Of a stretch of 64,000 nucleotides of DNA, positions 45,079 through 55,266 are shown one piece after another. The number at the start of each line of letters is the position of its first letter. Position 1 is the stretch's first letter. Source of the stretch: Hyphomicrobiales bacterium (GTDB taxonomy: Bacteria > Pseudomonadota > Alphaproteobacteria > Rhizobiales > JAJFHC01); the NCBI GenBank assembly GCA_021775835.1, contig JAJFHC010000020.1, forward strand, positions 17,185 through 81,184, read 5' to 3'. The notes beneath the pieces are model-generated. The model saw only the letters and a list, made by a program, of their open reading frames with translations. It did no database searches and was not told where the DNA came from. The translations under genes were made by a program, and so were the position numbers.

Positions 45079-45728
45079 CGCCGATAAACCCGGTCATAAA
45101 GATTGCGCAGCATTCCTGCGGTGGCACCCCAGATATAATACTTGTCATAGGGAATTGCATAGTAATAGCGCCGCACCCCACGCCACTCGCCGCTATGGGT
45201 CTTGTGGTTACGGGGATCCATCAGGAATTCAAGCGGCACTTCGAAGACCTCATCGACCTCACCGGGTTCAGGACGCACGTCAAACCCCGGTTTTACAATC
45301 CCGACGACCGGCAAAACCCGGTAGCCAGTACCGGTTTGATAGACGTCCAGGAAACCTGCCACGTCGACGAATGAAGACGCGATCCCGGTTTCCTCATGGG
45401 TTTCCCGCAAAGCCGCAGCCACGGCACTGGCATCGGTCTCGTCGATCTTGCCACCGGGAAAGGCAACCTGCCCGGGATGTGACGGCAGGTCCTTCGACCT
45501 CTGGGTCAGCAATACGGTGGTCTGATTATCGTAGGCGATGATCGGTACCAGCACAGCCGCTGCCCGAACCGGGTTAGGCTCGCTGCCGGGATTGAGGTCA
45601 TGGTCGCCACGCGCACTCGGCAGGGCAAACTCCGTGAGCGACGCATCCACGTCCTGATCGAGATGCGCCTGTGCCTTGGCAAGCAACTCATCGGCTGTGT
45701 AGGAAAACTCGCCACGCTGTGTATCCAT
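45075..45728 (-). CDS. NUDIX CoA pyrophosphatase-type hydrolase
   Basis: 217 residues. The Nudix box is complete (GGKIDETDASAVAAALRETH followed by EETGI), and the preceding LLTQRSKDLPSHPGQVAFPG matches the CoA-pyrophosphatase (UPF0035) signature. E. coli NudL is the nearest named relative. It probably hydrolyses CoA or acyl-CoA derivatives. Part of the DUF1285-NUDIX-DUF6111-cca unit, 2 nt from DUF1285. Confidence 0.9.
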   Translation of the reverse strand: MDTQRGEFSYTADELLAKAQAHLDQDVDASLTEFALPSARGDHDLNPGSEPNPVRAAAVLVPIIAYDNQTTVLLTQRSKDLPSHPGQVAFPGGKIDETDASAVAAALRETHEETGIASSFVDVAGFLDVYQTGTGYRVLPVVGIVKPGFDVRPEPGEVDEVFEVPLEFLMDPRNHKTHSGEWRGVRRYYYAIPYDKYYIWGATAGMLRNLYDRVYRR

Positions 45729-45730
45729 GA

Positions 45731-46333
45731 TCAGGGGTCTATATCATCAACGCGCGCCATGGGGAAAAAACAGCCGCTGCTCCACACACCGAATTGTGCA
45801 TCGCCCTCAATTTCGTGCTCCACGGCAAGATCCACGAGATCGTAGGTCAGGCTTCTCGTCACAAGTGCCTCAAGACGCGACCGCACCAGCACATAGGGCT
45901 TAAGTCCATCCGATTCGCAACCGGCTCCAAACCGCAGGGGACTGGCCTTGCCGACTGACACCACATCTTCCACATTGGTCCTGAATTCAATTGTCTGATG
46001 ATCTCCGTGCCCGGCGACAGTCATTTCAACCGCCACGAAGGGTGCATCGTCCACAATGACACCGACTTTCTCCACTGGGGTTACCAGATAGTAAAAATCG
46101 TCGTCATCTCGCCGCAAAATAGTGGCAAAGAGTTGCACCATAGGTGCTCTGGAAATAGCGGAATCACGATAATACCATGTTCCATCAGGGCCAATTCGCA
46201 TGTCGAAATTGCCAAAAAACGGCGGACTCCAGTCATGAACAGGTGGCAAAGGTCTGTCCTTTGAGAGCGATCTCTTGACGTCTTCCAACCCCCTTACGGG
46301 TTTTTCAGCATCCGGAATTCCCGGCTCCGCCAT
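45731..46333 (-). CDS. DUF1285 domain-containing protein
   Basis: 200 residues. The block WSPPFFGNFDMRIGPDGTWY, YRDSAISRAPMVQLFATILR, YYLVTPVEKVGVIVDDAPFV and the end QFGVWSSGCFFPMARVDDID are diagnostic of DUF1285. The fold is known from structural genomics but the function is not. It heads the operon and is divergent from moxR. Confidence 0.88.
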   Translation of the reverse strand: MAEPGIPDAEKPVRGLEDVKRSLSKDRPLPPVHDWSPPFFGNFDMRIGPDGTWYYRDSAISRAPMVQLFATILRRDDDDFYYLVTPVEKVGVIVDDAPFVAVEMTVAGHGDHQTIEFRTNVEDVVSVGKASPLRFGAGCESDGLKPYVLVRSRLEALVTRSLTYDLVDLAVEHEIEGDAQFGVWSSGCFFPMARVDDIDP

Positions 46334-46488
46334 ACGTGATTACCTCGATGTTGGTGGCAAGAACGGCCACAATCGCGTCATTGTGGGCTGATATCGCTCG
46401 ACTCGCATGCCATATCGCGCTCTTTTGATGATGTCATACACGTCAGATTGCTTAAAAGTGTTTCGGATTCCCGTCCTCGGAGAATATA

Positions 46489-47493
46489 TTGAGTCCCATG
46501 CAGACAATTAAAGAAACTGACGAGCAAATCGTCAATGAGATTGAACAAACCGGGAAAAAGCTTGTCGAGATCAAGGCAGCTATCGGGAAAGTCATCTTTG
46601 GCCAGCAACCTGTCATAGATCAGACGCTCACAGCAATTCTGACCGGTGGGCATGCTCTTTTGATTGGTGTTCCGGGCCTTGCCAAGACAAGGCTGGTCGA
46701 AACCGTTGCCCATGTCCTTGGACTGGATGAAAAACGCGTCCAGTTCACCCCCGATCTAATGCCGGCGGATATTATCGGAACGGAAGTCATGGAGGAGGAC
46801 GAAAAGGGCCGGCGACACTTCCGTTTCATGAACGGTCCGGTGTTCTGCCAGTTGCTCATGGCCGACGAGATCAACCGAGCCAGTCCCCGCACCCAGTCGG
46901 CTCTGCTCCAGTCCATGCAGGAAAAGCATGTAACCGTTGCTGGGCAGCGTTACGATCTGCCGCGTCCCTTCCACGTTTTGGCCACACAGAATCCGCTTGA
47001 GCAGGAAGGCACCTACCCGTTGCCTGAAGCCCAGCTTGACCGTTTCGTCATGCAGATCGATGTGCCTTACCCGGATCTTGAAGCCGAGCGCCGGATGCTG
47101 TTCGCAACCACCGGCACTAGCGAGGATGTGTCACCGCAGGTTTTCGATGCCGAGCAACTCATGGCGGTCCAGAGGCTGGTCCGGCGTATTCCGGTGGGAG
47201 ACAATGTGGTCGATGCAATCCTGAAGCTGGTGCGCGGCGCACGGCCTGATGAAACCGGCATAGAGGAGCTCAGAACCCAGGTCGCCTGGGGTCCCGGTCC
47301 TCGGGCAAGCCAGGCACTCATGCTGGGCGCGCGAGCACGGAGCCTGATGGATGGCCGCCTCGCCCCATCGGTAGACGATGTGATAGCGCTTGCGGCACCC
47401 GTGTTGCGTCACCGCATGGCGCTTACATTTGCGGCCCGTGCCGACGGTGTGAGCATCGACGATATTATTTCCAGGCTCTGCAGCGAACTCTGA
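46489..47493 (+). CDS. MoxR-family AAA+ ATPase
   Basis: 334 residues. Walker A LLIGVPGLAKTRLVE, Walker B LLMADEINRASPRTQSALLQ, sensor 1 ATQNPLEQEGTYPLPEAQLD and the C-terminal lid are typical of the MoxR subgroup. Such ATPases act as chaperones with vWA/DUF58 partners. TTG 46489 is favoured because GGAG lies 6 nt upstream; ATG 46498 would leave 15 nt. Head of a four-gene operon with DUF58 and two large membrane proteins. Confidence 0.93.
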   Translation: MSPMQTIKETDEQIVNEIEQTGKKLVEIKAAIGKVIFGQQPVIDQTLTAILTGGHALLIGVPGLAKTRLVETVAHVLGLDEKRVQFTPDLMPADIIGTEVMEEDEKGRRHFRFMNGPVFCQLLMADEINRASPRTQSALLQSMQEKHVTVAGQRYDLPRPFHVLATQNPLEQEGTYPLPEAQLDRFVMQIDVPYPDLEAERRMLFATTGTSEDVSPQVFDAEQLMAVQRLVRRIPVGDNVVDAILKLVRGARPDETGIEELRTQVAWGPGPRASQALMLGARARSLMDGRLAPSVDDVIALAAPVLRHRMALTFAARADGVSIDDIISRLCSEL

Positions 47494-47501
47494 GCCCGCT
47501 G

Positions 47502-48482
47502 ATGCGCGAACCAAAAAACGTTTCTCCAAACCCAGGCACCAGCCATGCCGAGCAACTGAACACGGAAGCCGAAAGGCTGGCCGCCCGTTTGCCCGCTCTC
47601 CTTGTTGAAGCGGATCGCGTCGCTCATACGGTTGCACAAGGATTGCACGGTCGGCGGCGGGCAGGCCCCGGGGAAGCATTCTGGCAGTTCCGCAGATACC
47701 GGCCCGGCGATCAGCCAAGCATGATCGACTGGCGCAAGTCCGCCAGGCGCCAGACCTATCTGATCCGCGAACGCGAATGGGAAGCCGCAAACACGGTCTG
47801 GCTTTGGGCTGACCGTTCCGGCTCGATGCACTTCAAATCCGATCTGGCGAACACAACCAAGGTCGATCGCGCCATATTGCTGGAACTGGCCCTGTCGCAC
47901 CTGTTGACCCAGGCCGGCGAGCGCATCGGGCCTCTCGGCAGCGGCATGTCGCCAAGTGCTGGCACAAACGCGGTACGCCGAATTGCCGAATACGTGTCCC
48001 ATTCGATTACAAGCGAAAAAACCCACGACAGCCTGCCGCCGATGCAGGAACTCGGTCGGTTCTCCCATGTGGTCCTGTTCAGCGATTTTCTGGAGCCGGT
48101 CGCCGACATCAACGCCGCTCTGGCGGGCATCGCGGCTCGTGACGTGGGCGGACATCTGGTGCAGATCCTCGACCCGGCAGAAGAGACCTTCCCCTACACC
48201 GGCCGCACGGAATTCGAATCCGTGACAGGCGGCCTCCGCCTGACTGTGGGAAGAGCCGAAAGCCTACGTGAAAATTACCGTAAGCGCATTTTGGAACATA
48301 ATGAACAACTTCGCGAACTGGCCCGGCGGCTTGGTTGGTCGTTCACAACCCATCACACCGACCAGTCGCCACAGACCGTGTTGCTGGCCCTGAATGGATT
48401 GATGTCCGGACATCCCCTGTCGTTCAGCGCGGAAAGCAGCATGCCTTCTGATAACGACAACCTGACAGGTGGCCTGTCATGA
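47502..48482 (+). CDS. DUF58 domain-containing protein
   Basis: 326 residues. The DUF58 core is clear: GLHGRRRAGPGEAFWQFRRY, then RPGDQPSMIDWRKSARRQTY and the vWA-like strand VWLWADRSGSMHFKSD with a MIDAS-like DxSxS. It begins 8 nt after moxR and overlaps the next gene by 4 nt. MoxR-DUF58 pairs are thought to assemble or activate metal- or membrane-bound complexes. Confidence 0.9.
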   Translation: MREPKNVSPNPGTSHAEQLNTEAERLAARLPALLVEADRVAHTVAQGLHGRRRAGPGEAFWQFRRYRPGDQPSMIDWRKSARRQTYLIREREWEAANTVWLWADRSGSMHFKSDLANTTKVDRAILLELALSHLLTQAGERIGPLGSGMSPSAGTNAVRRIAEYVSHSITSEKTHDSLPPMQELGRFSHVVLFSDFLEPVADINAALAGIAARDVGGHLVQILDPAEETFPYTGRTEFESVTGGLRLTVGRAESLRENYRKRILEHNEQLRELARRLGWSFTTHHTDQSPQTVLLALNGLMSGHPLSFSAESSMPSDNDNLTGGLS

Positions 48483-51337
48483 GTCTTGGACCACTGCTGT
48501 TCGAAGTGCCGTTTGCGCTGATGGCGTTGGGTCTGCTGCCAATTATATGGTGGCTGTTGCGCTTTACTCCGCCCAAACCGGACCGGGTGGCTTTTCCACC
48601 GATACGTCTGTTGCTCGGTCTCATGAATACCGACGAGACCCGCCACAAGAGCCCGTGGTGGCTGACTCTTCTGCGCACTGTCCTCGCCGCCCTCGTCATT
48701 CTGGCCCTTGCGGAACCTGTCTTTAATCCCGACCGGGATGTCTCGCGAAAGTCCGGCAGGCTGCTCGTGGCCATTGACGACAGCTGGATGGCAGCGCCAA
48801 CATGGCATCTGCGATCCAGCGCACTGGAAACAATCATCAACAGCGCCGAACAGACCGGCCGGCCGGTCGCCCTCGCGATGACCACGCCACGCAGCACCGT
48901 TCAGACAATTGCCTACAAGACACCTTCCGACGTTCGACAGCTCATCAACAGTCTGGAGCCGCGCCCCTTCAAACCTGACCGGCCTGCGCTGATCGCTGAA
49001 ATCAAACGCCAACTGGGGTCAACGCCGCCGGAAGAGGTTGTGTGGCTTTCCGACGGCATGGACTATGGCAGCGCCGCGGAATTTGGCGATAGTCTGAAAT
49101 CCCTGTCAGATGAGGGAACCGATCTGCGCATCCTGACCCATGAGATTACGAAAGATCCCTCATTTATCGCCGCATCGGCACAGGGTGACGGCAGTCTCAT
49201 CGCAACGGTCCGGCGCACGGACACCAATGCCAGCCCGAAAGGAACCGTCCGGGCCCTTGCCCTCAACGGCCGCACCCTCGGGGATGCAGCATTCGAATTC
49301 AAATCGGGAGAAACTGAAGCGGAAGTCTCCTTCGAGATTCCGCTGGCGTTGCGCAACCAGATCGGCCGGTTCGAAATTGTCGGGGGCCGAACGGCCGGTG
49401 CCGTTTTCCTGCTTGACGATCGTTGGAGACGCCGTCCTGTGGGTCTGGTGTCGGGGACATCCAACGATCTCTCCCAACCGCTGCTGTCACCGCTCCATTA
49501 CGCGACCCATGCACTGGCGCCTTTCGCCCAGATCACCGAAGCAACCGTGTCGTCCGAAACCAGCGGCATCAAGGGTCTGCTGGACCAGGGGCAATCCGTT
49601 CTGATTGTTGCCGACATCGGACAATTTCTCGACGATGACACCGAACTTCTCGAAAAATGGGTCGATCGCGGTGGCGTCCTTGTCCGGTTCGCCGGGCCGA
49701 GGCTCGCATCGAACAGCGACGATCTCATTCCCGTCAAATTGAGACGCGGCGGCCGTGCTCTGGGCGGCGCCCTGTCGTGGAGCAAACCCCAGTCATTCGG
49801 TCCGTTTGACGACAAAAGCCCCTTCGCCGGACTCGAGACCCTGAGCAAGGAAGTGACCGTCCGTCGCCAGGTTCTGGCCGAACCGTCTGCCGACCTCGCC
49901 GGCAAGGTCTGGGCGCGCCTTGAAGACGGAACGCCACTGGTGACTGCAGAACCTCGGGGCAACGGTCTTGTCGTCCTCTTCCACGTTCCGGCATCTCCGG
50001 TCTGGTCGAACCTGCCCCTGTCCGGCGTTTTTGTCGAAATGCTCAAAAGGATTGTCGACCTGTCGAACGCCCCAGGCGCCAAGACGACATCCGAGCGCGC
50101 CGATATCAACGCGCCCCAGGCGTTGCCCCCGGTAAGAGTGCTCAACGGTTTCGGCGAACTCGTCAAACCGCCGGTCGACACCATTCCGTTGTCCCAGTCC
50201 GACCGTGACAAGCAGACAGCGACGCCGCAACATCCCCCCGGCATCTATGGCCGAGGCCAGGTCATCAGCGTCGTCAACACCGTCGAACCTGATCAGAAAA
50301 TCGAACGCCTCGGTTCTCAGTTGTCAGGTGTCGAAGTTGCCTCGTTCAAGCCGGTTCCGTCAACTCCACTCAAGGGTCCGCTTCTGGCGCTTGCCATGGC
50401 GCTGTTGATCCTCGATGCACTTGCTGTGCTGGCTATTTCCGGACGAATTCTCGGTAGCCGGTTCTCACGGTCCGCATCCACAACCGCGGCCCTGGGGCTG
50501 GTCGCAATGCTGATCCTGCCGGCTCTCCTTCACGGTCCCGCCAGAGCACAGGTGTCGCAGGAGGCCCCACCCATATCCGCCGAAGAGCGCTTTGCCCTGG
50601 AAGCAACGCTCAAAACCCGCCTGGCCTATGTCGAATCCGGCAATGCAAATGTCGATGCCGCAAGTCAGGCCGGCCTTCACGGCCTCAGTGAAGCCTTGTC
50701 CAAACGCACGGCACTCGAACCCGGTTCTCCCGTCGGCGTCGATCTTGAACGCGACGACATCACGTTTTTTCCGATGCTCTACTGGCCGATGATCCACGAT
50801 GCGCCGCTGCCGCCCAAGACAACGCTGGCGAAGATCGATGCCTACATGAAAAACGGTGGCACCATTTTCTTTGACACCAGAGACCAGCATCGTTCCCTGA
50901 CCAATTCCGGATCGCTGGAGGCCAGCCCGGGGACCCGTACCCTTCGCAGGATTCTGACCGGTCTCGACATTCCGCCGCTTGAGATCATTCCCGCCGATCA
51001 CGTCCTGACCAAGGCCTTCTATCTCCTGCAGTCGTTCCCCGGCCGCTGGGCTGGCGGCCAACTGTGGGTCGAGGCGATCACCACCGACGGCAATGCCCGC
51101 CGCGGCGCATCCAATTTTGACGGGGTGTCGTCGATCATCATCGGTTCCAACGACTATGCCGCTGCATGGGCAATGGATACCCGGGGCGAAGCCATGTTCC
51201 CGGTTGTTCCGGGAGGCCCTCGCCAGAGGGAACTTGCCTATCGCACGGGCATCAACGTCGTCATCTACGCCCTGACCGGGAACTACAAGGCAGATCAGGT
51301 TCATGTCCCTGCACTGCTTGAAAGGTTGGGACAGTGA
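48479..51337 (+). CDS. DUF4159 domain protein with BatA-like N-terminal membrane region
   Basis: 952 residues. The N-terminus has two membrane helices (FALMALGLLPIIWWLLRF; LRTVLAALVILALAEPVF), the aerotolerance-regulator (BatA) layout, followed by a vWA-like region (LLVAIDDSWMAAPTW). A further helix lies near 640-665 (LLALAMALLILDALAVLA). The C-terminus is DUF4159 (DITFFPMLYWPMIHDAPLPP, NGGTIFFDTRDQ). It overlaps both neighbours by ATGA. Likely a cell-envelope partner of the MoxR ATPase; its function is unknown. Confidence 0.85.
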   Translation: MSLGPLLFEVPFALMALGLLPIIWWLLRFTPPKPDRVAFPPIRLLLGLMNTDETRHKSPWWLTLLRTVLAALVILALAEPVFNPDRDVSRKSGRLLVAIDDSWMAAPTWHLRSSALETIINSAEQTGRPVALAMTTPRSTVQTIAYKTPSDVRQLINSLEPRPFKPDRPALIAEIKRQLGSTPPEEVVWLSDGMDYGSAAEFGDSLKSLSDEGTDLRILTHEITKDPSFIAASAQGDGSLIATVRRTDTNASPKGTVRALALNGRTLGDAAFEFKSGETEAEVSFEIPLALRNQIGRFEIVGGRTAGAVFLLDDRWRRRPVGLVSGTSNDLSQPLLSPLHYATHALAPFAQITEATVSSETSGIKGLLDQGQSVLIVADIGQFLDDDTELLEKWVDRGGVLVRFAGPRLASNSDDLIPVKLRRGGRALGGALSWSKPQSFGPFDDKSPFAGLETLSKEVTVRRQVLAEPSADLAGKVWARLEDGTPLVTAEPRGNGLVVLFHVPASPVWSNLPLSGVFVEMLKRIVDLSNAPGAKTTSERADINAPQALPPVRVLNGFGELVKPPVDTIPLSQSDRDKQTATPQHPPGIYGRGQVISVVNTVEPDQKIERLGSQLSGVEVASFKPVPSTPLKGPLLALAMALLILDALAVLAISGRILGSRFSRSASTTAALGLVAMLILPALLHGPARAQVSQEAPPISAEERFALEATLKTRLAYVESGNANVDAASQAGLHGLSEALSKRTALEPGSPVGVDLERDDITFFPMLYWPMIHDAPLPPKTTLAKIDAYMKNGGTIFFDTRDQHRSLTNSGSLEASPGTRTLRRILTGLDIPPLEIIPADHVLTKAFYLLQSFPGRWAGGQLWVEAITTDGNARRGASNFDGVSSIIIGSNDYAAAWAMDTRGEAMFPVVPGGPRQRELAYRTGINVVIYALTGNYKADQVHVPALLERLGQ

Positions 51338-53424
51338 TGAACTGGACCCTCACTTTCCTGCCTGTCGTTCCCCTCTGGCTGATCGGCGTTTTCGCATTTC
51401 TCGGTCTGGCCGTCATAGCTGTCGCATTGGTGTTTCGCATCCGGGGCTCGCTGCTCCGGTCCTGTGCAACGCTGGTTTTGCTGATGGCTCTGCTGAACCC
51501 AGTATTGCGCGACGAGGATCGGGACGTCCTGTCCGATGTCGCAGTTGTCGTAATCGACGAAAGCCCGAGCCAGTCGCTGCTCGACCGGACGAAGCAAACC
51601 GGGCTGGCCGCGGAACAAATTCTCGAACGCATCGGCAAGATCGCCAATCTTGACGTTCGTGTGGTCAAGGCCGGACGCAGCGCGCCGGAACAGGGCGGCG
51701 GCACCAGGCTGTTTTCCGCGTTGGACACAGCCCTTGTGGATGTTCCTCCAGATCGGTTCGCCGGCGCCATAATGATCACCGACGGGCAGGTCCACGACGC
51801 AACAGAAGCCAATGTTCCCTTGGCGACCGGGGCACCCATTCATGGTGTGATTTCCGGCCATCGCAACGAAGGCGACCGGCGTGTTGTCATCGAACAGGCT
51901 CCACGTTTCGGTATTGTCGGGCAGCAGCAGGAAATTGTGCTGCGGGTCGAAGACAGCGGTGCCCTTCCCCGACAAAAATTTGCAAAACTGACTGTTTCCG
52001 TCGACGGCAAAGTGAAGGAAGTCGTTCAGGTGGAGATCGGACAGCCGATAACGATACCGCTCGACATCGATCACGGCGGTCCAATAATCACGGAACTCGT
52101 TGCCGAGGGCGTCGATGGAGAACTATCCCTCCAGAACAATCGCGCACTCCTGACAACCCAGGGGATTCGCGATCGCTTGCGCGTACTGCTGGTTTCAGGA
52201 GAACCGCATACCGGGGAGCGCACTTGGCGCAATCTCCTCAAGGCAGACGCAGCGGTCGATCTTGTGCATTTCACCATTCTACGCCCACCCGAGAAACAAG
52301 ACGGCACGCCCATCAAGGAACTGTCGCTGATCGCCTTCCCTACGAGGGAACTGTTTTCCATCAAGCTCGATGAATTTGACCTCATCGTGTTTGACCGCTA
52401 CCAGCGCAGAGGCGTCCTGCCCCTGATATACCTGTCCAATGTCGCCAACTTCGTCCAGAAGGGCGGCGCGATTCTTTCTGCAGCCGGCCCGGCCTTCGCG
52501 TCTCCGTTGAGCCTTTACCGAACCCCGTTGTCCGCCGTTCTGCCCGGTGCCCCCACCGGCAGTGTGACGACCGTGCCCTTCAGACCGCAGATCACGGACC
52601 AGGGACGCCGCCACCCCGTCACCCGTGCCCTGCCCGGCGGCGAAGCAACTACACCTACGTGGGGACGTTGGTTCAGGCTGATCGATGTAGAGGCAAGTTC
52701 AGGACACACCGTAATGTCCGGACCCGACAACAAGCCCCTGATGATCCTGGAACGGAAGGGCGAAGGGCGCGTGGCCCAACTGTTGTCGGACCACGCCTGG
52801 CTTTGGGCCCGTGGATACGATGGCGGCGGTCCCCAGTCGGAATTGCTCCGTCGCCTTGCCCACTGGCTGATGAAGGAACCGGACCTCGAAGAGGAAGCGC
52901 TTGCCGCCAGCCACAATGACAACCAGCTAACAATCGAACGCCGCACGATGTTGACGGAAACACCGAAGGTCACGATGACCGCACCGTCGGGCGAATTGGC
53001 AACTGTCGAACTCAAGCAGGTTTCTGACGGCGTCTGGCGCGGCGTCCATGAGATTGATGAGATAGGCGTCTACCAGTTGACCGACGGTGTTGTCTCCTCA
53101 GTTGTCGCCGTTGGATCCACCGACCCCAAGGAGTTCTCCGACATTCGAGCCACCGGAGAGAAATTGAAGGCCATTGCAGATCAGACCGGTGGTGGCATCC
53201 ATTGGCTTGCGTCCAGGGCCAGACAAACGACGTCGCTCAACATACCGCGTATCCGGATGACAAACCCAGGCCGCCGTGCAGCCGGCACCGACTGGCTGGG
53301 CTTGCGCCGGAACAACGCCTACGTCGTGCGCTCCTTGAGGGACGTGCCGATATTCTCCGGACTGGCCGTCGTCCTGGCGATGTTAGGCCTGCTGGGCCTG
53401 ACCTGGTATCGCGAAGGACGGTGA
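51334..53424 (+). CDS. Large membrane protein of the MoxR operon
   Basis: 696 residues. Helices at about 5-25 and 30-50 (WLIGVFAFLGLAVIAVALVF; LLRSCATLVLLMALLNPVL) and a last one near 675-693 (GLAVVLAMLGLLGLTWY) enclose a long soluble region. This begins with a vWA-like strand (VAVVVIDESPSQSLLDRTKQ) and includes a glutamine-amidotransferase-like part (VLLVSGEPHTGERTWRNLLK, FVQKGGAILSAAGPAF). It resembles the fourth gene of alphaproteobacterial moxR-DUF58-DUF4159 operons. Its last 42 nt overlap the convergent GNAT gene. Confidence 0.8.
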   Translation: MMNWTLTFLPVVPLWLIGVFAFLGLAVIAVALVFRIRGSLLRSCATLVLLMALLNPVLRDEDRDVLSDVAVVVIDESPSQSLLDRTKQTGLAAEQILERIGKIANLDVRVVKAGRSAPEQGGGTRLFSALDTALVDVPPDRFAGAIMITDGQVHDATEANVPLATGAPIHGVISGHRNEGDRRVVIEQAPRFGIVGQQQEIVLRVEDSGALPRQKFAKLTVSVDGKVKEVVQVEIGQPITIPLDIDHGGPIITELVAEGVDGELSLQNNRALLTTQGIRDRLRVLLVSGEPHTGERTWRNLLKADAAVDLVHFTILRPPEKQDGTPIKELSLIAFPTRELFSIKLDEFDLIVFDRYQRRGVLPLIYLSNVANFVQKGGAILSAAGPAFASPLSLYRTPLSAVLPGAPTGSVTTVPFRPQITDQGRRHPVTRALPGGEATTPTWGRWFRLIDVEASSGHTVMSGPDNKPLMILERKGEGRVAQLLSDHAWLWARGYDGGGPQSELLRRLAHWLMKEPDLEEEALAASHNDNQLTIERRTMLTETPKVTMTAPSGELATVELKQVSDGVWRGVHEIDEIGVYQLTDGVVSSVVAVGSTDPKEFSDIRATGEKLKAIADQTGGGIHWLASRARQTTSLNIPRIRMTNPGRRAAGTDWLGLRRNNAYVVRSLRDVPIFSGLAVVLAMLGLLGLTWYREGR

Positions 53425-53931
53425 TCCGCCACGCACGAGGCCCGCAGCGTTCTTGAGAACGCCTGGCCGGAGTTCTCTTGCGAGCAGTCGCGCCGGATCC
53501 ACGTAGCCGGGCATGATCAGTTGGTTCTCCGGTACCGTGGCAAAGCCGACCCGGGCATAATACGGCTCGTCGCCAACCAGAATGACAAGCTCATGATTAA
53601 GGTTCCCCGCGCGGCTCAGCCCCTCCCGCATGAGCGCGACGCCGCAGCCCTGGCCCCGAACTTTTTCGCTCACCGCCAACGGCCCAAGAAGCAGAGCCGG
53701 TGTCGTGTCGCCTATCAGGAGAGGCCAGAATTGAATCGTCCCCACCAGCTCGCCGTCGGTACTGGCCGTCAGGCATAGCCTGTCCACAGGTTGTGACCCC
53801 TCGCGCAGCCGATAGGCGGTCTTGGTTCTGCGGCCCAGGCCGAAGGATTCATCAAGCAGGCCATCAATGGCATGTTTGTCGTGCGCGGATTCACATTGAA
53901 TTTGGAACTTGCAGGTCGTGATTGTCGTCAT
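53383..53931 (-). CDS. GNAT-family N-acetyltransferase
   Basis: 182 residues from ATG 53931 (MTTITTCKFQIQCESAHD). The GNAT acetyl-CoA-binding motif A is seen as LGPLAVSEKVRGQGCGVALM, followed by VILVGDEPYYARVGFATVPE, typical of the YhbS-like group. Substrate unknown. The C-terminal 14 codons overlap the convergent membrane-protein gene. Confidence 0.87.
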   Translation of the reverse strand: MTTITTCKFQIQCESAHDKHAIDGLLDESFGLGRRTKTAYRLREGSQPVDRLCLTASTDGELVGTIQFWPLLIGDTTPALLLGPLAVSEKVRGQGCGVALMREGLSRAGNLNHELVILVGDEPYYARVGFATVPENQLIMPGYVDPARLLARELRPGVLKNAAGLVRGGSPSFAIPGQAQQA

Positions 53932-54285
53932 GGTGTCAGATCCGGGAATATCACTTAAGGCAGTTATACGCCTCAAATCCCTTCAATTGACTTACAGACA
54001 ACTCAGCCTGTTTAGAATTCAGACGGAAGGACGAGGCGCGCGACAGCGTTCCCGCGCAATGCGGGCACTGATGCGGTTCGTCGTCGAAGTCGTCTGATTC
54101 CTGTCGTCACCGTAGTGACCTCCCGATTGAGAAGCGGAGCAGATAGCATTTTCATGCGGCCACGTCCACCAAAACGCAAAGCCAATCCTGAAAAAGACTT
54201 TATTGCCTGATGCAAACGCCCATTGTCTTTCCCAGACGTTGCAATATCTTGATGCACCTGAAACAAAGCTCAAGGTGCTCGTGTT
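53932..54285. other. 354-nt intergenic region between the GNAT and glutathionyl-hydroquinone reductase genes
   Basis: No ORF with credible composition. It must hold divergent promoters. A TTGACT (53987-53992) followed 20 nt later by TAGAAT (54013-54018) is the best pair I can find, but the spacing is long. Nothing else structured stands out. Confidence 0.3.
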
Positions 54286-55266
54286 ATGGGACTTCTCGTT
54301 GATGGTGTATGGCAGGACAAATGGTATGAAACCAAGACGACCGGCGGAAAATTCAAGCGTCAGGATTCGCAGTTCAGAAACTGGCTGACCGCGGATGGCG
54401 AGGCCGGACCCAGCGGCACTGGTGGTTTCAAGGCAGAGTGCAACCGGTATCACCTGTACGTTTCCCTGGCTTGCCCGTGGGCGCACAGAACGCTGATTTA
54501 CCGCAGACTCAAGGGTCTCGAGGAAATCATATCCCTCTCCGTGGTCGATCCGTTCATGGGCAAAAACGGTTGGCAGTTTTCCAACGGCGAAGGCTGCATT
54601 CCGGACACCATCAACCATGCCGACTTTGCCCATCAGGTCTATACGGCGGCAGATCCCCACTATACCGGCAGAGTCACCGTGCCGATATTATGGGACAAGA
54701 ACCAGAACACCGTTGTCAGCAATGAGTCGTCCGAGATCATCCGCATGTTCAATTCCGCGTTCAACGCGATCACGGGCAACAACCAGGACTTCTACCCCGA
54801 AGGCTTGCGTTCCGAGATTGATTCCGTCAACGACACGGTTTACTCAAACATTAACAACGGCGTCTACAAGGCCGGTTTCGCAACCACTCAGGAGGCCTAC
54901 GAAGAGGCGGTCCGTGCCTTGTTCGAGACTCTCGATACATTGGACGCCCGCCTGGAAGACCGGCGTTACCTGACCGGAAACAGCATCACTGAAGCAGACT
55001 GGCGATTGTTTCCCACACTCGTGCGATTTGATCCGGTCTATGTTGGCCACTTCAAGTGCAACCTCAAACGCATTGTCGATTATCGCAATTTATCAGGTTA
55101 TCTCCGGGATCTCTATCAACAGCCAGGCATCGCCGACACTGTCAACATGGTCCACATCAAGAACCACTATTACGGCAGCCACGACACCGTTAACCCCACA
55201 CGGATTGTCCCGGTCGGCCCTGAACTCGATCTGGAGCGTTCCCATGACCGAGATCGATTCAGTTGA
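54286..55266 (+). CDS. Glutathionyl-hydroquinone reductase (Xi-class GST, YqjG/PcpF family)
   Basis: 326 residues. The Xi-class active site is C63 in VSLACPWAHRTLIYRRLKGL, followed by ISLSVVDPFMG, and ESSEIIRMFNSAF before the helical domain. Xi enzymes reduce glutathionyl-hydroquinones formed from quinones and help cope with aromatic or quinone stress. No operon partner. The 3' end overlaps the convergent antiporter gene by 8 nt. Confidence 0.93.
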   Translation: MGLLVDGVWQDKWYETKTTGGKFKRQDSQFRNWLTADGEAGPSGTGGFKAECNRYHLYVSLACPWAHRTLIYRRLKGLEEIISLSVVDPFMGKNGWQFSNGEGCIPDTINHADFAHQVYTAADPHYTGRVTVPILWDKNQNTVVSNESSEIIRMFNSAFNAITGNNQDFYPEGLRSEIDSVNDTVYSNINNGVYKAGFATTQEAYEEAVRALFETLDTLDARLEDRRYLTGNSITEADWRLFPTLVRFDPVYVGHFKCNLKRIVDYRNLSGYLRDLYQQPGIADTVNMVHIKNHYYGSHDTVNPTRIVPVGPELDLERSHDRDRFS

